Source of the DNA: Gardnerella vaginalis
Lineage (GTDB): Bacteria; Actinomycetota; Actinomycetes; Actinomycetales; Bifidobacteriaceae
Length of the DNA: 34,710 nt
Direction of reading: 5' to 3'
NCBI RefSeq assembly: GCF_001546455.1
Contig: NZ_KQ956813.1
Coordinates: 217,309-252,018, forward strand
Shown: in pieces, positions 7,249 through 16,858 of the stretch
Layout: each line of letters starts with the position of its first letter
How positions within the stretch are numbered: the first letter of the stretch is position 1
Made by a program: the position numbers and the translations under genes
Notes under the pieces: model-generated
Seen by the model: only the letters and a program-made list of their open reading frames with translations
Databases searched by the model: none
What the model was told of the DNA's origin: nothing

Positions 7249-8442
7249 CTACTCAATAATCCAGGCCAAACCAATCAAAACAGCTAAGAAAAGAAGATTC
7301 ACAATTGTGTACATAAGCAAGTAGCGACCCTTATTATTAGGATACTTATGCGTAATGCTCTTGTACGAAATCAAAGACGCCATAGACGCAATAAGCGTTC
7401 CCATGCCGCCAAGATTAGTGCCAATAATAAGCATCTTCCATTGGTCGCAGAATCCAGAAAGCAAAATAGTTGTTGGAACGTTACTAATCATTTGACTAGA
7501 AACAACCGAAACTTCCATAGGGTGAGAACCAACCCACATTTGCGCAATCTCGGTAAATCCAGGAACCCTGCGCATGTTTCCAATAAAAATGAAGAACATT
7601 ATAAACGTAAGAGGCAAAGCCCAATCCAAAGCACGGAACACATGCGAATCGCAAACAATAAAGGCAATAACAACTGCCAAAACCATAATCCAGTCTGGAA
7701 TCCAGCCAGCTACTCCACACAAGCACAAAATAAACAAAAGACTGTAAACAATAACTCGCCATTGAGTAAAGCCAACACCATAGCCCATAACGCGAATCTC
7801 GTCTGGCTTAGGCGATTGAGCGTGCGGAGCCAAAACGCCCTGCTCAATGTCGTCTCCGTGCAAGCCTGCAAACTGATCTACTTTTCTAGAACTAAAGAAC
7901 ACAAACGCAAACGCAACCATAAGAATCGCAGCAGTAAGCGTGTACGGAGCCATAATAGAAAGAAAATCGTACGTAGACATTTTAGTAAGCGCTTTAAGAT
8001 ACAAATTGTGCGCATTGCCAATAGGAGTTAGCATACTGCCTACGTTTGCACCAATAGTCATTAAGGTAACAACAAGAATCGCATGCTTTTCGGCATTTGC
8101 CATCATTAAAACAGAAAGCGCAAAAGGAACAAAGGTTACAAGTGCAACATCGTTAGTAATAAGCATTGCCGAGAAAAACGTTAGAGACATAAGAACCAGA
8201 ACTAATCCGCGCTCAGTTCTAACTCTTCTAAGAAGATTTGCGCCAATGCTTCTAAAAACGCCTATTCGCTGGAATCCGCAAACAACCATCATTAAGCAAA
8301 CAAGCTGAGAAATAGTGTTTACGTGAATATAGCTAAAATATTGTGCATCGGGCGGAACAAAAAAGCAAGAAATAACAGCTAAAACGGCGGCAACAATAAG
8401 GATGGTCTCACATTTGACCAGATTCAGAAGCCAACGCCTCAT
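7249..8442 (-). CDS. SLC13/ArsB-like (ion transporter superfamily) permease
   Basis: A 397-residue integral membrane protein with about ten or more hydrophobic segments. The conserved stretch LITNDVALVTFVPFAL, followed by GANVGSMLTPIGNAHNLYLKAL, is the hallmark of the ion-transporter superfamily that includes ArsB, NhaD and the SLC13 carboxylate carriers. It probably moves an anion such as a dicarboxylate, or exchanges ions, across the cytoplasmic membrane. The substrate cannot be told. The start is the ATG at 8442 because GGAGGAACG immediately precedes it. A start 24 bp further upstream would lie across this site. It is divergent from the acetolactate synthase-like gene across about 263 bp. 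Confidence 0.82.
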   Translation of the reverse strand: MRRWLLNLVKCETILIVAAVLAVISCFFVPPDAQYFSYIHVNTISQLVCLMMVVCGFQRIGVFRSIGANLLRRVRTERGLVLVLMSLTFFSAMLITNDVALVTFVPFALSVLMMANAEKHAILVVTLMTIGANVGSMLTPIGNAHNLYLKALTKMSTYDFLSIMAPYTLTAAILMVAFAFVFFSSRKVDQFAGLHGDDIEQGVLAPHAQSPKPDEIRVMGYGVGFTQWRVIVYSLLFILCLCGVAGWIPDWIMVLAVVIAFIVCDSHVFRALDWALPLTFIMFFIFIGNMRRVPGFTEIAQMWVGSHPMEVSVVSSQMISNVPTTILLSGFCDQWKMLIIGTNLGGMGTLIASMASLISYKSITHKYPNNKGRYLLMYTIVNLLFLAVLIGLAWIIE

Positions 8443-8705
8443 CGTTCCTCCGTAACAAAAATACACAACTTATAAAATTGTATAAGAGACCCAATCCAAA
8501 GGGGCAAAAATTTCCGACCAAATCGTTGAAATAACAAGGCATATAGGCTCAAAAGTGCTTTAGTTTTGCCATAAAGCGAATAGGCAAAAATCCGCCCATT
8601 TTTGTGACACGCGCAAGCTGCACATGTCTTGCACGTATATATTATAAATGGAAAAGAAGTCGCAAGGCTAACAATCATATTAAGCACAAAGCGAGAAATG
8701 CAATT

Positions 8706-10421
8706 ATGACGAATCAAGAATCGCAATCCCAAAAACAAGTGAGCCATAAAAGAAACACAGCAGACTTAATCGTGGAATGCCTTGTAAACGAAGGTGTTGA
8801 GGTTGTTTTTGGAATTCCAGGCGAAGAAAACATTCCGCTTTTAGAGGCAATTGAGCGAAATGGAAACATACACTTTGTGCTCACTCGCCACGAGCAAGGC
8901 GCTGGATTTATGGCCGCAACTTATGCGCATATTACTGGAAAGCCAGGCGTATGCTTGGCGACGCTGGGGCCTGGAGCGCTAAATCTTACGCTTCCTGTAG
9001 CTCAAGCCAATGCAAGCACAACTCCGCTTGTTGCAATATGCGCTCAAGGAAACGTTTCTAGACTTTACAAGGAATCTCACCAAATCATTGATTTAGTAGC
9101 ATTATTCCAGCCAATTACTCAATGGTCTTCTATGATGCTTGCCCCAAGCACAGCTCCAGAAATGGTAAGAAAAGCTTTCTCAATCGCTCAAAGAAAGCGC
9201 CCAGGAGCAACCTGCCTTGTTATTCCAGAAGATATTAGCGAAATGAGTGTGCCAGAAGATGCAAAGCCACTTCCGCTTCCAAAGCCGTTACATATTCTTC
9301 CAGCTCCAGACACAATTTACGAAGCTGCTAAAATAATTAGCCAAGCAAAAAGGCCGATTATTCTTGCAGGAAACGGCGTTGCAAGAAGCCACGCTCAAGA
9401 ACAGCTTCTAGATTTTGCAGAACAGCTTAATGTTCCAGTTGCAACAACGTTTGAAGGCAAAGGTGTGTTCCCAGATAATCACCCGAATGCTCTTGGCGTA
9501 GTTGGATTTATGCATAGAGATTATGAGAACTTTGCTTTCGATACAGCAGATTTGATTATTGCTGTAGGATTCTCAATTCAGCAATTTGACCCTAAGAAGA
9601 TTAATCCAAATATTGACAAGACGATTATTCACATAAACACATTTGTTGAAGACACAGACGCTCACTACCCTACTGCGCTAAACATTATGGCAGATATTGG
9701 CCAAACGCTTAAAGCGCTTACGAGCGTGCTTAAAGATAGAAACGTTACTTTTGACGTAACTCACCCAAAGATTCGTCAAATGATTACAGACGAGTTGCGT
9801 TCGTTTGAAAACGATAATAGCATTCCTATGAAGCCTCAGCGCGTTGTTTACGATACTCGTCGTGCTGTTGCAGAAGGAACTAAGGTTCTTGTAGATACTG
9901 GCGCACTAAAAATGTGGATGGCAAGGCTTTACCCAACAATGCATCCAAATACGTGCATTATAGATAACAGTCTTTCTACAATGGCCTGGACTTTGCCTGG
10001 AGCTGTTGGAGCATCGTTTATTAAAGATAATAGTGGAAAAATCAACACAAAGCCTGTTCTTGCTGTTATGGGCGACGGCAGCTTTATGATGAACGTTCAA
10101 GAGATTGAAACCGCTGTTCGCGTTGGTTCTAGAATGGTGGTTTTGGTTTGGGAAGACAACGCGTACGGTTTGATTAAGTGGAAGATGGACTTGCACGCTG
10201 GAGAACACGAATACGTTGATTTTACTAATCCAGATGTTCCAAAGTTGGCGGAAAGCTTTGGCGCAAGAGGCCACGTTGTACAAAAGCCAGAAGACTTATA
10301 CAACATGCTTAAAGAGGCTTTGGCTCAAGAAAGCGGTGTTGACGTTATATCTTGCCCAGTGGATTATAGCGAAAACATGAAGCTTATTGAAAAGCTTGGA
10401 GACATTGACTTTGGCAACTAA
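8706..10421 (+). CDS. Acetolactate synthase-like ThDP enzyme (large subunit type)
   Basis: A 571-residue thiamine-diphosphate enzyme of the IlvB/AlsS family. Residues 34-41 (VFGIPGEE) and the catalytic-glutamate motif TRHEQGAGFMAA (E63) form the Pyr domain. The ThDP/Mg motif GDGSFMMN...N runs from about 456 to 485 in the PP domain. The expected reaction is condensation of two pyruvates to acetolactate, but related enzymes use other 2-oxo acids. No regulatory small subunit (IlvN/IlvH) or acetolactate decarboxylase is next to it, which favours a catabolic AlsS-like role over branched-chain amino-acid synthesis. The start at 8706 is the first ATG that fits the family; the in-frame extension back to 8604 is not conserved-looking. 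The ribosome site (GAGAAA) is weak. Confidence 0.85.
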   Translation: MTNQESQSQKQVSHKRNTADLIVECLVNEGVEVVFGIPGEENIPLLEAIERNGNIHFVLTRHEQGAGFMAATYAHITGKPGVCLATLGPGALNLTLPVAQANASTTPLVAICAQGNVSRLYKESHQIIDLVALFQPITQWSSMMLAPSTAPEMVRKAFSIAQRKRPGATCLVIPEDISEMSVPEDAKPLPLPKPLHILPAPDTIYEAAKIISQAKRPIILAGNGVARSHAQEQLLDFAEQLNVPVATTFEGKGVFPDNHPNALGVVGFMHRDYENFAFDTADLIIAVGFSIQQFDPKKINPNIDKTIIHINTFVEDTDAHYPTALNIMADIGQTLKALTSVLKDRNVTFDVTHPKIRQMITDELRSFENDNSIPMKPQRVVYDTRRAVAEGTKVLVDTGALKMWMARLYPTMHPNTCIIDNSLSTMAWTLPGAVGASFIKDNSGKINTKPVLAVMGDGSFMMNVQEIETAVRVGSRMVVLVWEDNAYGLIKWKMDLHAGEHEYVDFTNPDVPKLAESFGARGHVVQKPEDLYNMLKEALAQESGVDVISCPVDYSENMKLIEKLGDIDFGN

Positions 10422-10424
10422 AGT

Positions 10425-10467
10425 ATGTTGTAGATTGGTAAAAACAATTTTTGCTAATCTACAACAT
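10425..10467. terminator. Hairpin between convergent genes
   Basis: ATGTTGTAGATT (10425-10436) and AATCTACAACAT (10456-10467) are perfect 12-bp arms. The loop carries a further AAAAA/TTTTT pairing. The right arm forms the last codons and part of the stop codon of the nucleoside hydrolase. No T tract follows on either strand, so its action as a terminator is unproven. Confidence 0.5.
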
Positions 10468-11419
10468 GCAAAGTACGATAAATGTAATTTTTATATTTTT
10501 CGGGATTAAGCCTACTACATATTTCAACATTCGGAGTTTTACCAGAGAAGAAATTAGCATCAACAAGAACTGAGCCATAACTTGGTCCAGGAGTTGCATC
10601 AACTTGGCAATAATATTTTGTGCACTCGCTTATACATTCAGGATATAACGCAGCGGCAACAGCAGATGGATCAGCCATATCTAGATAAGCATCCCCAAAA
10701 CGGCTAACATTCATTTCCATTAATTCCCTATTACAATCAATAGCGAACTTACCGAGTTCTCCACTTTTGCGAATATTATCAATTTCTTGTGGATTCAGCA
10801 TACATTCTCCCAAGCATGCGTCCCATCCAACAAACATAATATTTTTAAGACCAGAATCAACTAATATCTTTGCAGCTTCTGCATCTTGCCAAATATTGAA
10901 TTCTGCTACAGGAGAAACATTTCCGCGGCCTAAACCAGCAGATCCCATAACGACTATGCGACCAACTTTTTTCATCGCTTCATAATCAACCTTAATAGCT
11001 AGAGCAATGTTAGTTAATGGCCCTAATGCAATAATGTCTATTTCACCATCTTCACTGTTTCTTAAAGTTTCAATCATTTTCAAAACAGCATTACCATTAC
11101 TTTCTTTCAAGCGATGAGGCACTAGACCAATATCACCCATTCCATCTCTACCATGAGTTTCATGAGCATAAGCCAAATCGCGTAACAGCATGCTTCTACT
11201 TCCTTTATATACAGGTGGCTCATATGAACCAGCATGCTCGATAGTAGTAAGCGTATTAATAGTCGCTTGTTCCATGCACACGTTTCCCGATACAGTGCAA
11301 AACATTAATATCTCATATCTAGGATCATTCAAAGCCATGGCAATTGCCATAGCATCATCCGAACCACAATCTGTATCTATTATTATTTTCTTTTTAGAAT
11401 CAATTTCTTTATTTTCCAT
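10454..11419 (-). CDS. Inosine-uridine type nucleoside hydrolase
   Basis: A 321-residue member of the IUNH family, which cleaves the N-glycosidic bond of ribonucleosides to free base and ribose. The calcium-binding signature IDTDCGSDDA is at residues 14-23 (D15, D17, D21, D22). The family element EFNIWQDAEAAKILVDSG is in the middle. There is no signal peptide, so it is cytoplasmic. It starts with ATG at 11419, 17 bp after the alpha-mannosidase stop, and is probably expressed with it. Base preference (purine, pyrimidine or non-specific) cannot be told. Its last codons lie inside the hairpin shared with the convergent ThDP enzyme gene. Confidence 0.92.
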   Translation of the reverse strand: MENKEIDSKKKIIIDTDCGSDDAMAIAMALNDPRYEILMFCTVSGNVCMEQATINTLTTIEHAGSYEPPVYKGSRSMLLRDLAYAHETHGRDGMGDIGLVPHRLKESNGNAVLKMIETLRNSEDGEIDIIALGPLTNIALAIKVDYEAMKKVGRIVVMGSAGLGRGNVSPVAEFNIWQDAEAAKILVDSGLKNIMFVGWDACLGECMLNPQEIDNIRKSGELGKFAIDCNRELMEMNVSRFGDAYLDMADPSAVAAALYPECISECTKYYCQVDATPGPSYGSVLVDANFFSGKTPNVEICSRLNPEKYKNYIYRTLHVVD

Positions 11420-11436
11420 AAACTCTCAACATCCTA

Positions 11437-14400
11437 TCAATTAATAGAAACTGTAGTTTCAGATGCAACGTGAATACGCAATGAGCATAGCTGAAAAGGA
11501 CGTAATTCTATATTTAACATGTCATTATTCTTGTGCAAAGCTGCAGGCATACCGTGCAACACGGGCATTTCCATAAGATCCACCTCTTCAATCGAAGCCG
11601 CACGCAAGATTTTATTGAGTTTTATTTGCCCACTTGCGCAGCCGCCAGCTGGCTCGTAAATACGCAAGATTATATCTCCAGAACAATCGTCAGCTAGCTT
11701 AACCCAATCTAATGCAATTAGACCTGAGTTTCTATGAATCGTAAACAGCGGATCTACATCTGGAAGCTTATCAATAATTGGCGAATTCAAAAAATCAGCT
11801 GTACTTAAAACTGAATCCATATTTGCATCAGCAATAAATGACCAAGTAAATTCGTGCTTACCTTGATCCGTATTTGGATCTGGGTAAAGAGGTGCAGAAA
11901 GCAAAGATAATCTAAGCATAGTTCCACAAGATGAAGAATAATCGCCAATCAGCTCAGCATCAGCGCCATAAGTAGACGAATTTACAACAGCAACAGCATA
12001 CGAGGAATCTTCTATGCGAACAAACCTATGCGTGCATGATTCAAACTTTGCATCATCACTACGAGTATTTTTTACAATTGGCCTTTCAACTAAACCATAT
12101 TGACACTCATATTGCGCATTATTTGAACATATAGATGTTGGCATATCTACTTTCAAAAATTGCTCTTTAGCTTTCCAATCAACTTGCGCATGAAAATCAA
12201 GTCGTTTAACACACGGCTCTAAAACTATATCTGTTTTAATCTTTATATCTTTTTTACATGCCAAGATTTCAACAGACACACCGCCCGATAAAAGTTCTTT
12301 AACACAAACAATTGAAGAATCATCAATCTTACGATTCCTCATAAATGCATCTCGCTCAATATCCCACGCATCCCACTGATACGGCTCATCTTTTAGTATC
12401 TCGTATTGCGCCATGCGATAACCAGATGGAATTAGCTCGCGATTAAATTTAATATCTTTAACAGAAGATACTGTGCCATCGCGTTCAATAGTCACACTTA
12501 AAACACTATTATTAAGAATTATCCCACCATCATTTTTGTGTTTTACAGTTGTTTTACTATTTTTACTGCTTTCATTGCATTGATATAAATTCCAAGCAAC
12601 CTCATTTTTACCCGTATAAGTCAATAACTTTACATTTTCACGCATATTAATCGCGCTAATGGTGCCAGTCGCGCTGTTAGCTTTTACAATCGCATTAGCA
12701 ATATCTGAAATAATTTTACGTAAAGAAGAAATATCTCTAGCATATTCTTCTCTAGCTTGCCTATGAACCCATGCAATAGCAGAGCCTGGAAGAATATCGT
12801 GGAACTGGTTCAACAATAAAGTCTTCCAAATTCTAGTAAGCTCATTGCTATTAAAACGGTATTCTGGCGCATAAACTCGGGCTAAAACAACAAGATATTC
12901 AGCCACACGCAACAATGATTCCTCCATGCGGCAATAGCGCTTCATATCTTGCTGAGAAGTAAGAGTTTTCCTGTGCAACTCTAGATAAAGCTCACCCTTA
13001 AACACTGGTGTATCACCATTTGAATCGTCAACAATATCTTTTCGTATTTTTTCAAACAACTCATCAGGAGTGCCAAAATCAACTCTAGGAGCCCCCTCTA
13101 AATTGCAATCACGCCTAATACGAGCAGTCATTTCGCGAGTAGGCCCGCCACCGCCATCGCCAAAACCGTATAGCAATATTGCGTGATCAGATAAATCTTT
13201 ATCCAAAAAATTGCGTTGAGAATAAACTAACTCATGCATGCTCACAGATGAAGCATAAGTATTAGATGGAGGAAAATGAGCCAAAATCCTAGAACCATCT
13301 ATTCCTTCCCAAAGGAAGGAATGATGTGGGAATTTAGTGGTATCGTTCCAAGAAATCTTTTGAGTTAAGAACCAATCAAAACCAGCGCGGCGAGCGATTT
13401 GAGGCAATGCGCCAGTGTAACCAAAACTGTCTGGAAGCCAAATGCCATGCGGATCGGCGCCAAGATGCTCCTTAAAATAGCGCTTACCAAAAGTCATTTG
13501 GCGAATTAAAGATTCACCGCATGGCATCATTACATCAGACTCAACCCACATACCTCCAACGGGTATAAAACGTCCTTCCTTAATCCTCTTTTTCATACGC
13601 TCAAACAAATCGGGATGCTCGTTTTCTAGCCACTCGTATTGTTGAGCAGAACTCATAGCATAAGTAAAATCAGGGTCCTCATCCATAAGAGCTAAAACGT
13701 TAGATATTGTGCGCGCAACCTTTCTATGAGTTTCGCGCACAGGCCATTGCCAAGCAGAATCAATATGAGCATGCCCAACAGCCGTATGCTTTATAGAGCT
13801 TGCTGCAGCAGGGCAACTTAATACATCATGCAACTCTTTACGAGCATTTTGAACAGTAGAAGAATCATGCTCATCATACGCATTTAAGGAGCGCTGTAAA
13901 GCTTTAGCCAGTTTCCAATAACGCGGATTATCATCGCTTAATTCGCACATCAAAGAACTTACAGTCTCAAGATCCATGTAATAATCAAAAATATTACGAT
14001 TAAAAACAGTAACGTCAACATACTTCAACATATATTGACATTCGGTTTTTCCAGTAGCACGCTCTCCTAAATCAGTAGGAGAAAATGGAGTAGATCCTTC
14101 AACAAATGGATTGTCTGCAGCTTCTAAATATAAAGTAAAATTACCATTTTCATCAATACTAATCGAACGATTATTATGCTCATCAACCAACGGAACCCAA
14201 TGATTACAAGGGTTTACAGCTTTGATAACTCTTCCATCAATGTTATACACTAATCCTTCTGCCTGAAAACCAGGGAAAAGATTGCTAATCCAACCTAAAT
14301 CAACATTTAGCTCAACTTTGCGCCCTTTTACCTTTGAAAAATCAATCGACCCTGTAACTTCAAACCACGTTGTGCCCCAAGTTGTTCCCCAAACACCTGG

Positions 14401-14592
14401 AACATTAAATGAGCGAAACACAATATCGTTTCTTTTTAGCTTAGAAAAGAATTCGTTAGAAGAAATAGGTTCTCCAGCAATCTCATATGCTCGAATTTTA
14501 CAGTGCGATAAAACAGTATTTATATACGGATATAGGCGTTGTTGCATAACTCTTGTACAGCGATTCAACTGCTGATCAGGTAATAAAAACAT
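11437..14592 (-). CDS. Alpha-mannosidase, glycoside hydrolase family 38
   Basis: A 1051-residue GH38 enzyme, a zinc-dependent retaining alpha-mannosidase. The N-terminal domain (about 1-265) precedes the catalytic barrel, which begins HTAVGHAHIDSAWQWPV. H276 and D278 are the expected zinc ligands. The expected nucleophile is D353 in GGMWVESDVMMPCGESL, followed by GIWLPDSFGYTGALPQI (383-399). A C-terminal beta-sandwich completes the enzyme. The length matches bacterial members with an N-terminal extension. There is no signal peptide, so it acts on imported mannosyl oligosaccharides, perhaps trimmed from host N-glycans (inference). The ATG at 14592 has only a weak purine-rich leader (AGAAAGAAG). 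The nucleoside hydrolase follows after 17 bp. Confidence 0.95.
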   Translation of the reverse strand: MFLLPDQQLNRCTRVMQQRLYPYINTVLSHCKIRAYEIAGEPISSNEFFSKLKRNDIVFRSFNVPGVWGTTWGTTWFEVTGSIDFSKVKGRKVELNVDLGWISNLFPGFQAEGLVYNIDGRVIKAVNPCNHWVPLVDEHNNRSISIDENGNFTLYLEAADNPFVEGSTPFSPTDLGERATGKTECQYMLKYVDVTVFNRNIFDYYMDLETVSSLMCELSDDNPRYWKLAKALQRSLNAYDEHDSSTVQNARKELHDVLSCPAAASSIKHTAVGHAHIDSAWQWPVRETHRKVARTISNVLALMDEDPDFTYAMSSAQQYEWLENEHPDLFERMKKRIKEGRFIPVGGMWVESDVMMPCGESLIRQMTFGKRYFKEHLGADPHGIWLPDSFGYTGALPQIARRAGFDWFLTQKISWNDTTKFPHHSFLWEGIDGSRILAHFPPSNTYASSVSMHELVYSQRNFLDKDLSDHAILLYGFGDGGGGPTREMTARIRRDCNLEGAPRVDFGTPDELFEKIRKDIVDDSNGDTPVFKGELYLELHRKTLTSQQDMKRYCRMEESLLRVAEYLVVLARVYAPEYRFNSNELTRIWKTLLLNQFHDILPGSAIAWVHRQAREEYARDISSLRKIISDIANAIVKANSATGTISAINMRENVKLLTYTGKNEVAWNLYQCNESSKNSKTTVKHKNDGGIILNNSVLSVTIERDGTVSSVKDIKFNRELIPSGYRMAQYEILKDEPYQWDAWDIERDAFMRNRKIDDSSIVCVKELLSGGVSVEILACKKDIKIKTDIVLEPCVKRLDFHAQVDWKAKEQFLKVDMPTSICSNNAQYECQYGLVERPIVKNTRSDDAKFESCTHRFVRIEDSSYAVAVVNSSTYGADAELIGDYSSSCGTMLRLSLLSAPLYPDPNTDQGKHEFTWSFIADANMDSVLSTADFLNSPIIDKLPDVDPLFTIHRNSGLIALDWVKLADDCSGDIILRIYEPAGGCASGQIKLNKILRAASIEEVDLMEMPVLHGMPAALHKNNDMLNIELRPFQLCSLRIHVASETTVSIN

Positions 14593-14624
14593 TGTTTCTA
14601 CACTTCTTTCTTACATAGCTACAC

Positions 14625-14638
14625 ATTTATATATAAAT
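14625..14638. promoter_or_regulatory. Perfect 14-bp AT palindrome upstream of the mannosidase
   Basis: ATTTATATATAAAT lies 33 bp before the GH38 start codon in the short gap after dnaG. It could be an operator half-site pair or a promoter -10 area. With only A and T, chance symmetry is also likely. Confidence 0.25.
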
Positions 14639-14682
14639 CGCGTATCTCAGTATATAAAGACAAAACAAGTAATTGATACATC

Positions 14683-16800
14683 TTATAGAATTTGCGACTG
14701 AAGATTTTTGCGTGCAGATTCTAATCTAGTAATCTGCCCTAAAAGATTGAGCTTTTCACTTCCATTTTCTAGTTTGCTCATTTTAAGCTTAAGAGCGCCA
14801 ATTTTACGCATAAAACCAACATCTAAAAGCTTAATAAGCAGCTCGTTTGCATACTTTTGCTCCTCTTCGCTAGGAACTCGCAAAAGGTCGGATGGAGATT
14901 CGCTTGTAGAAACACCACTCGAATCGTAAGCAGCCGAAGATCCAACTGCAGAAGACGCACTCAAGCCTTTATTAGAAGACAATGGAAGAGGCATTACCGA
15001 AAGCTGGTTAATAACTCCTTCTAACAATGGGCCTGCAGCCTTAGTAATAGTGTGCAGCCAAAGACCTTGGCTAATATTTGTGCTAGGCAAGCCTCCAGCT
15101 GCAACAAATGCTTGGAAAAGCGTTCTAAAAACTGGCGTAATAAAATTATTCAAAGTAAGTTGAGCAAAAAGCTGGCCGCTAAATGCTAGAGGAGACTGCA
15201 TAAGAACAGCCATAAACTGCTGCTCGCACATAAACACAGAATCATCAACCTTGTAATAGCTTTGATTCTTGTACGCGCTTCTAAGCATGGCATTTCTGTT
15301 TGCAGCAGCGTTCATATTGGTGTTTGCGTTGGCACTAGCGGTGGAATTTCTAAGCATTGCTGATTGCGCAAAGTCGCTTGAGTAAGACCTGGAATAAGCG
15401 TCTTCGTCTACAACGTGCAATCGTCTTCTAGCAGACTCCACTTCCCTTCTCATAACGTCTAAATCAACACCAATATTTCTAACGGCTTTTCTAGTGTACA
15501 AATCAAGTAAAGACCTATCTCGAATTTGTGCAACAAGAGGAGCAACAGCCTTAACAGCGCCCATCTTTCCAGCTATAAACGACGTGTCAAAACGACGAAT
15601 AACAGTGTCGATCACAAAATCGTAAAGCGGGTTGGCGCGTGCAATTAAAGAGCGAACGGCCTCGTCGCCACGCTGAATACGCAAGTCGCAAGGGTCTAAG
15701 TTGTTATCTGCAACAGCAACAAAAGTCTGTGTTAAAAACGCTGAATCTAAGCCAAAAGCGTGCAGAGCAGCTTTTTGACCAGCAGCATCTCCATCAAAAG
15801 TAAAAACAATACGCGAACTAACTTGCTGACCTTCTACTTTTACAGGCCCCACAAGCTGAATCGCTCCCAAAGAATCGTCTGCAATAAGACGACGAATAAT
15901 CTTTGCATGTTCCGCACCAAAAGCAGTTCCGCAAGTTGCAACAGCTGTATCTACACCAGCTAAATGGCAAGCCATAACGTCTGTGTAGCCTTCCACAATC
16001 ACAACTTGACGCTTTTTAACAATATTCGATTTAGCAATGTCAATTCCGTAAAGAACCTGCGTTTTTCGGTACAACACGGTATCTGGAGTGTTAATGTACT
16101 TTGCGCTAATGGAATCGTCGTCGTAAAGCTTTCTAGCGCCAAAGCCCAAAGTTCTGCCTGTAGAATCTCGAATAGGCCACGTTAATCTGCCGCGGAAATA
16201 ATCGTAAATTCCGCGCTGACCTTGGCGTGCCAATCCTGCATCCAACAATTCCTGACGAGTAAAACCCTTATTAGACAAGTAGCGAACAAGATTATCCCAG
16301 CCGTTAGGCGCGTATCCGCAACCAAAACGCTCGCACTGCGCTTGAGTAAAATTGCGCCCTGCAAGCAAACTACGCGCTGGAGCTGCTTCTTTAGAGTTGA
16401 TTTGAGACGCAAAGAAAAGCTGAGCTTCTTCGTTTGCTTCTATAAGACGAGCACGCTTGGAACCTTGGTGAGAATTATCTTTGCCTTCTTGCGATTGGTC
16501 ATAATGAACTTCAATGTGGTATCGGTCTGCCAGCAGCTCTACTGCCTCGCGAAAATCAATGTTTTCTTTTTGCTCAACATATTTAAAAACGTCTCCGCCA
16601 GCACCGCAGCCAAAGCAATGCCAAACACCTAAACCTGGACGAACGCTAAAGCTAGGCGTTTTTTCATCGTGAAACGGGCAAAGCCCCACAAAAGTACCCG
16701 TTCCAGAAGGCTTAAGCGTAACAGTTGCAGAAACAATATCGTACAAATCTGCAGCCGCGCGTACGCGTTCAACGTCTTCCTTTACAATCATTCCAGCCAT
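14683..16800 (-). CDS. dnaG: DNA primase
   Basis: DnaG makes the RNA primers for chromosome replication. The 705-residue product has the N-terminal CHC2 zinc finger (C41, H44, C62, C65 in CPFHDEKTPSF...HCFGCGAGGD). The catalytic core is followed by a TOPRIM domain with VVIVEGYTDVMACHLAG and FTFDGDAAGQKAAL. A low-complexity Ala/Asn/Ser linker leads to the C-terminal helicase-binding region. The start at 16800 (MAGMIVKED) has only a weak ribosome site; a second ATG lies 9 bp inside. It follows dgt by 58 bp on the same strand, as in many Actinobacteria, and the two are probably co-transcribed. Confidence 0.96.
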   Translation of the reverse strand: MAGMIVKEDVERVRAAADLYDIVSATVTLKPSGTGTFVGLCPFHDEKTPSFSVRPGLGVWHCFGCGAGGDVFKYVEQKENIDFREAVELLADRYHIEVHYDQSQEGKDNSHQGSKRARLIEANEEAQLFFASQINSKEAAPARSLLAGRNFTQAQCERFGCGYAPNGWDNLVRYLSNKGFTRQELLDAGLARQGQRGIYDYFRGRLTWPIRDSTGRTLGFGARKLYDDDSISAKYINTPDTVLYRKTQVLYGIDIAKSNIVKKRQVVIVEGYTDVMACHLAGVDTAVATCGTAFGAEHAKIIRRLIADDSLGAIQLVGPVKVEGQQVSSRIVFTFDGDAAGQKAALHAFGLDSAFLTQTFVAVADNNLDPCDLRIQRGDEAVRSLIARANPLYDFVIDTVIRRFDTSFIAGKMGAVKAVAPLVAQIRDRSLLDLYTRKAVRNIGVDLDVMRREVESARRRLHVVDEDAYSRSYSSDFAQSAMLRNSTASANANTNMNAAANRNAMLRSAYKNQSYYKVDDSVFMCEQQFMAVLMQSPLAFSGQLFAQLTLNNFITPVFRTLFQAFVAAGGLPSTNISQGLWLHTITKAAGPLLEGVINQLSVMPLPLSSNKGLSASSAVGSSAAYDSSGVSTSESPSDLLRVPSEEEQKYANELLIKLLDVGFMRKIGALKLKMSKLENGSEKLNLLGQITRLESARKNLQSQIL

Positions 16801-16858
16801 AATCTCTAGCTTATCGCAAACCAGCGGCTATAAAACACTCGCGCAAATAGACGCAGAT

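Noticed and set aside
7348..8031. 227-residue plus-strand open frame
   Set aside because: It is antisense to the permease gene and extremely rich in Asn, Arg, Lys and His, as expected for the shadow of a hydrophobic protein.
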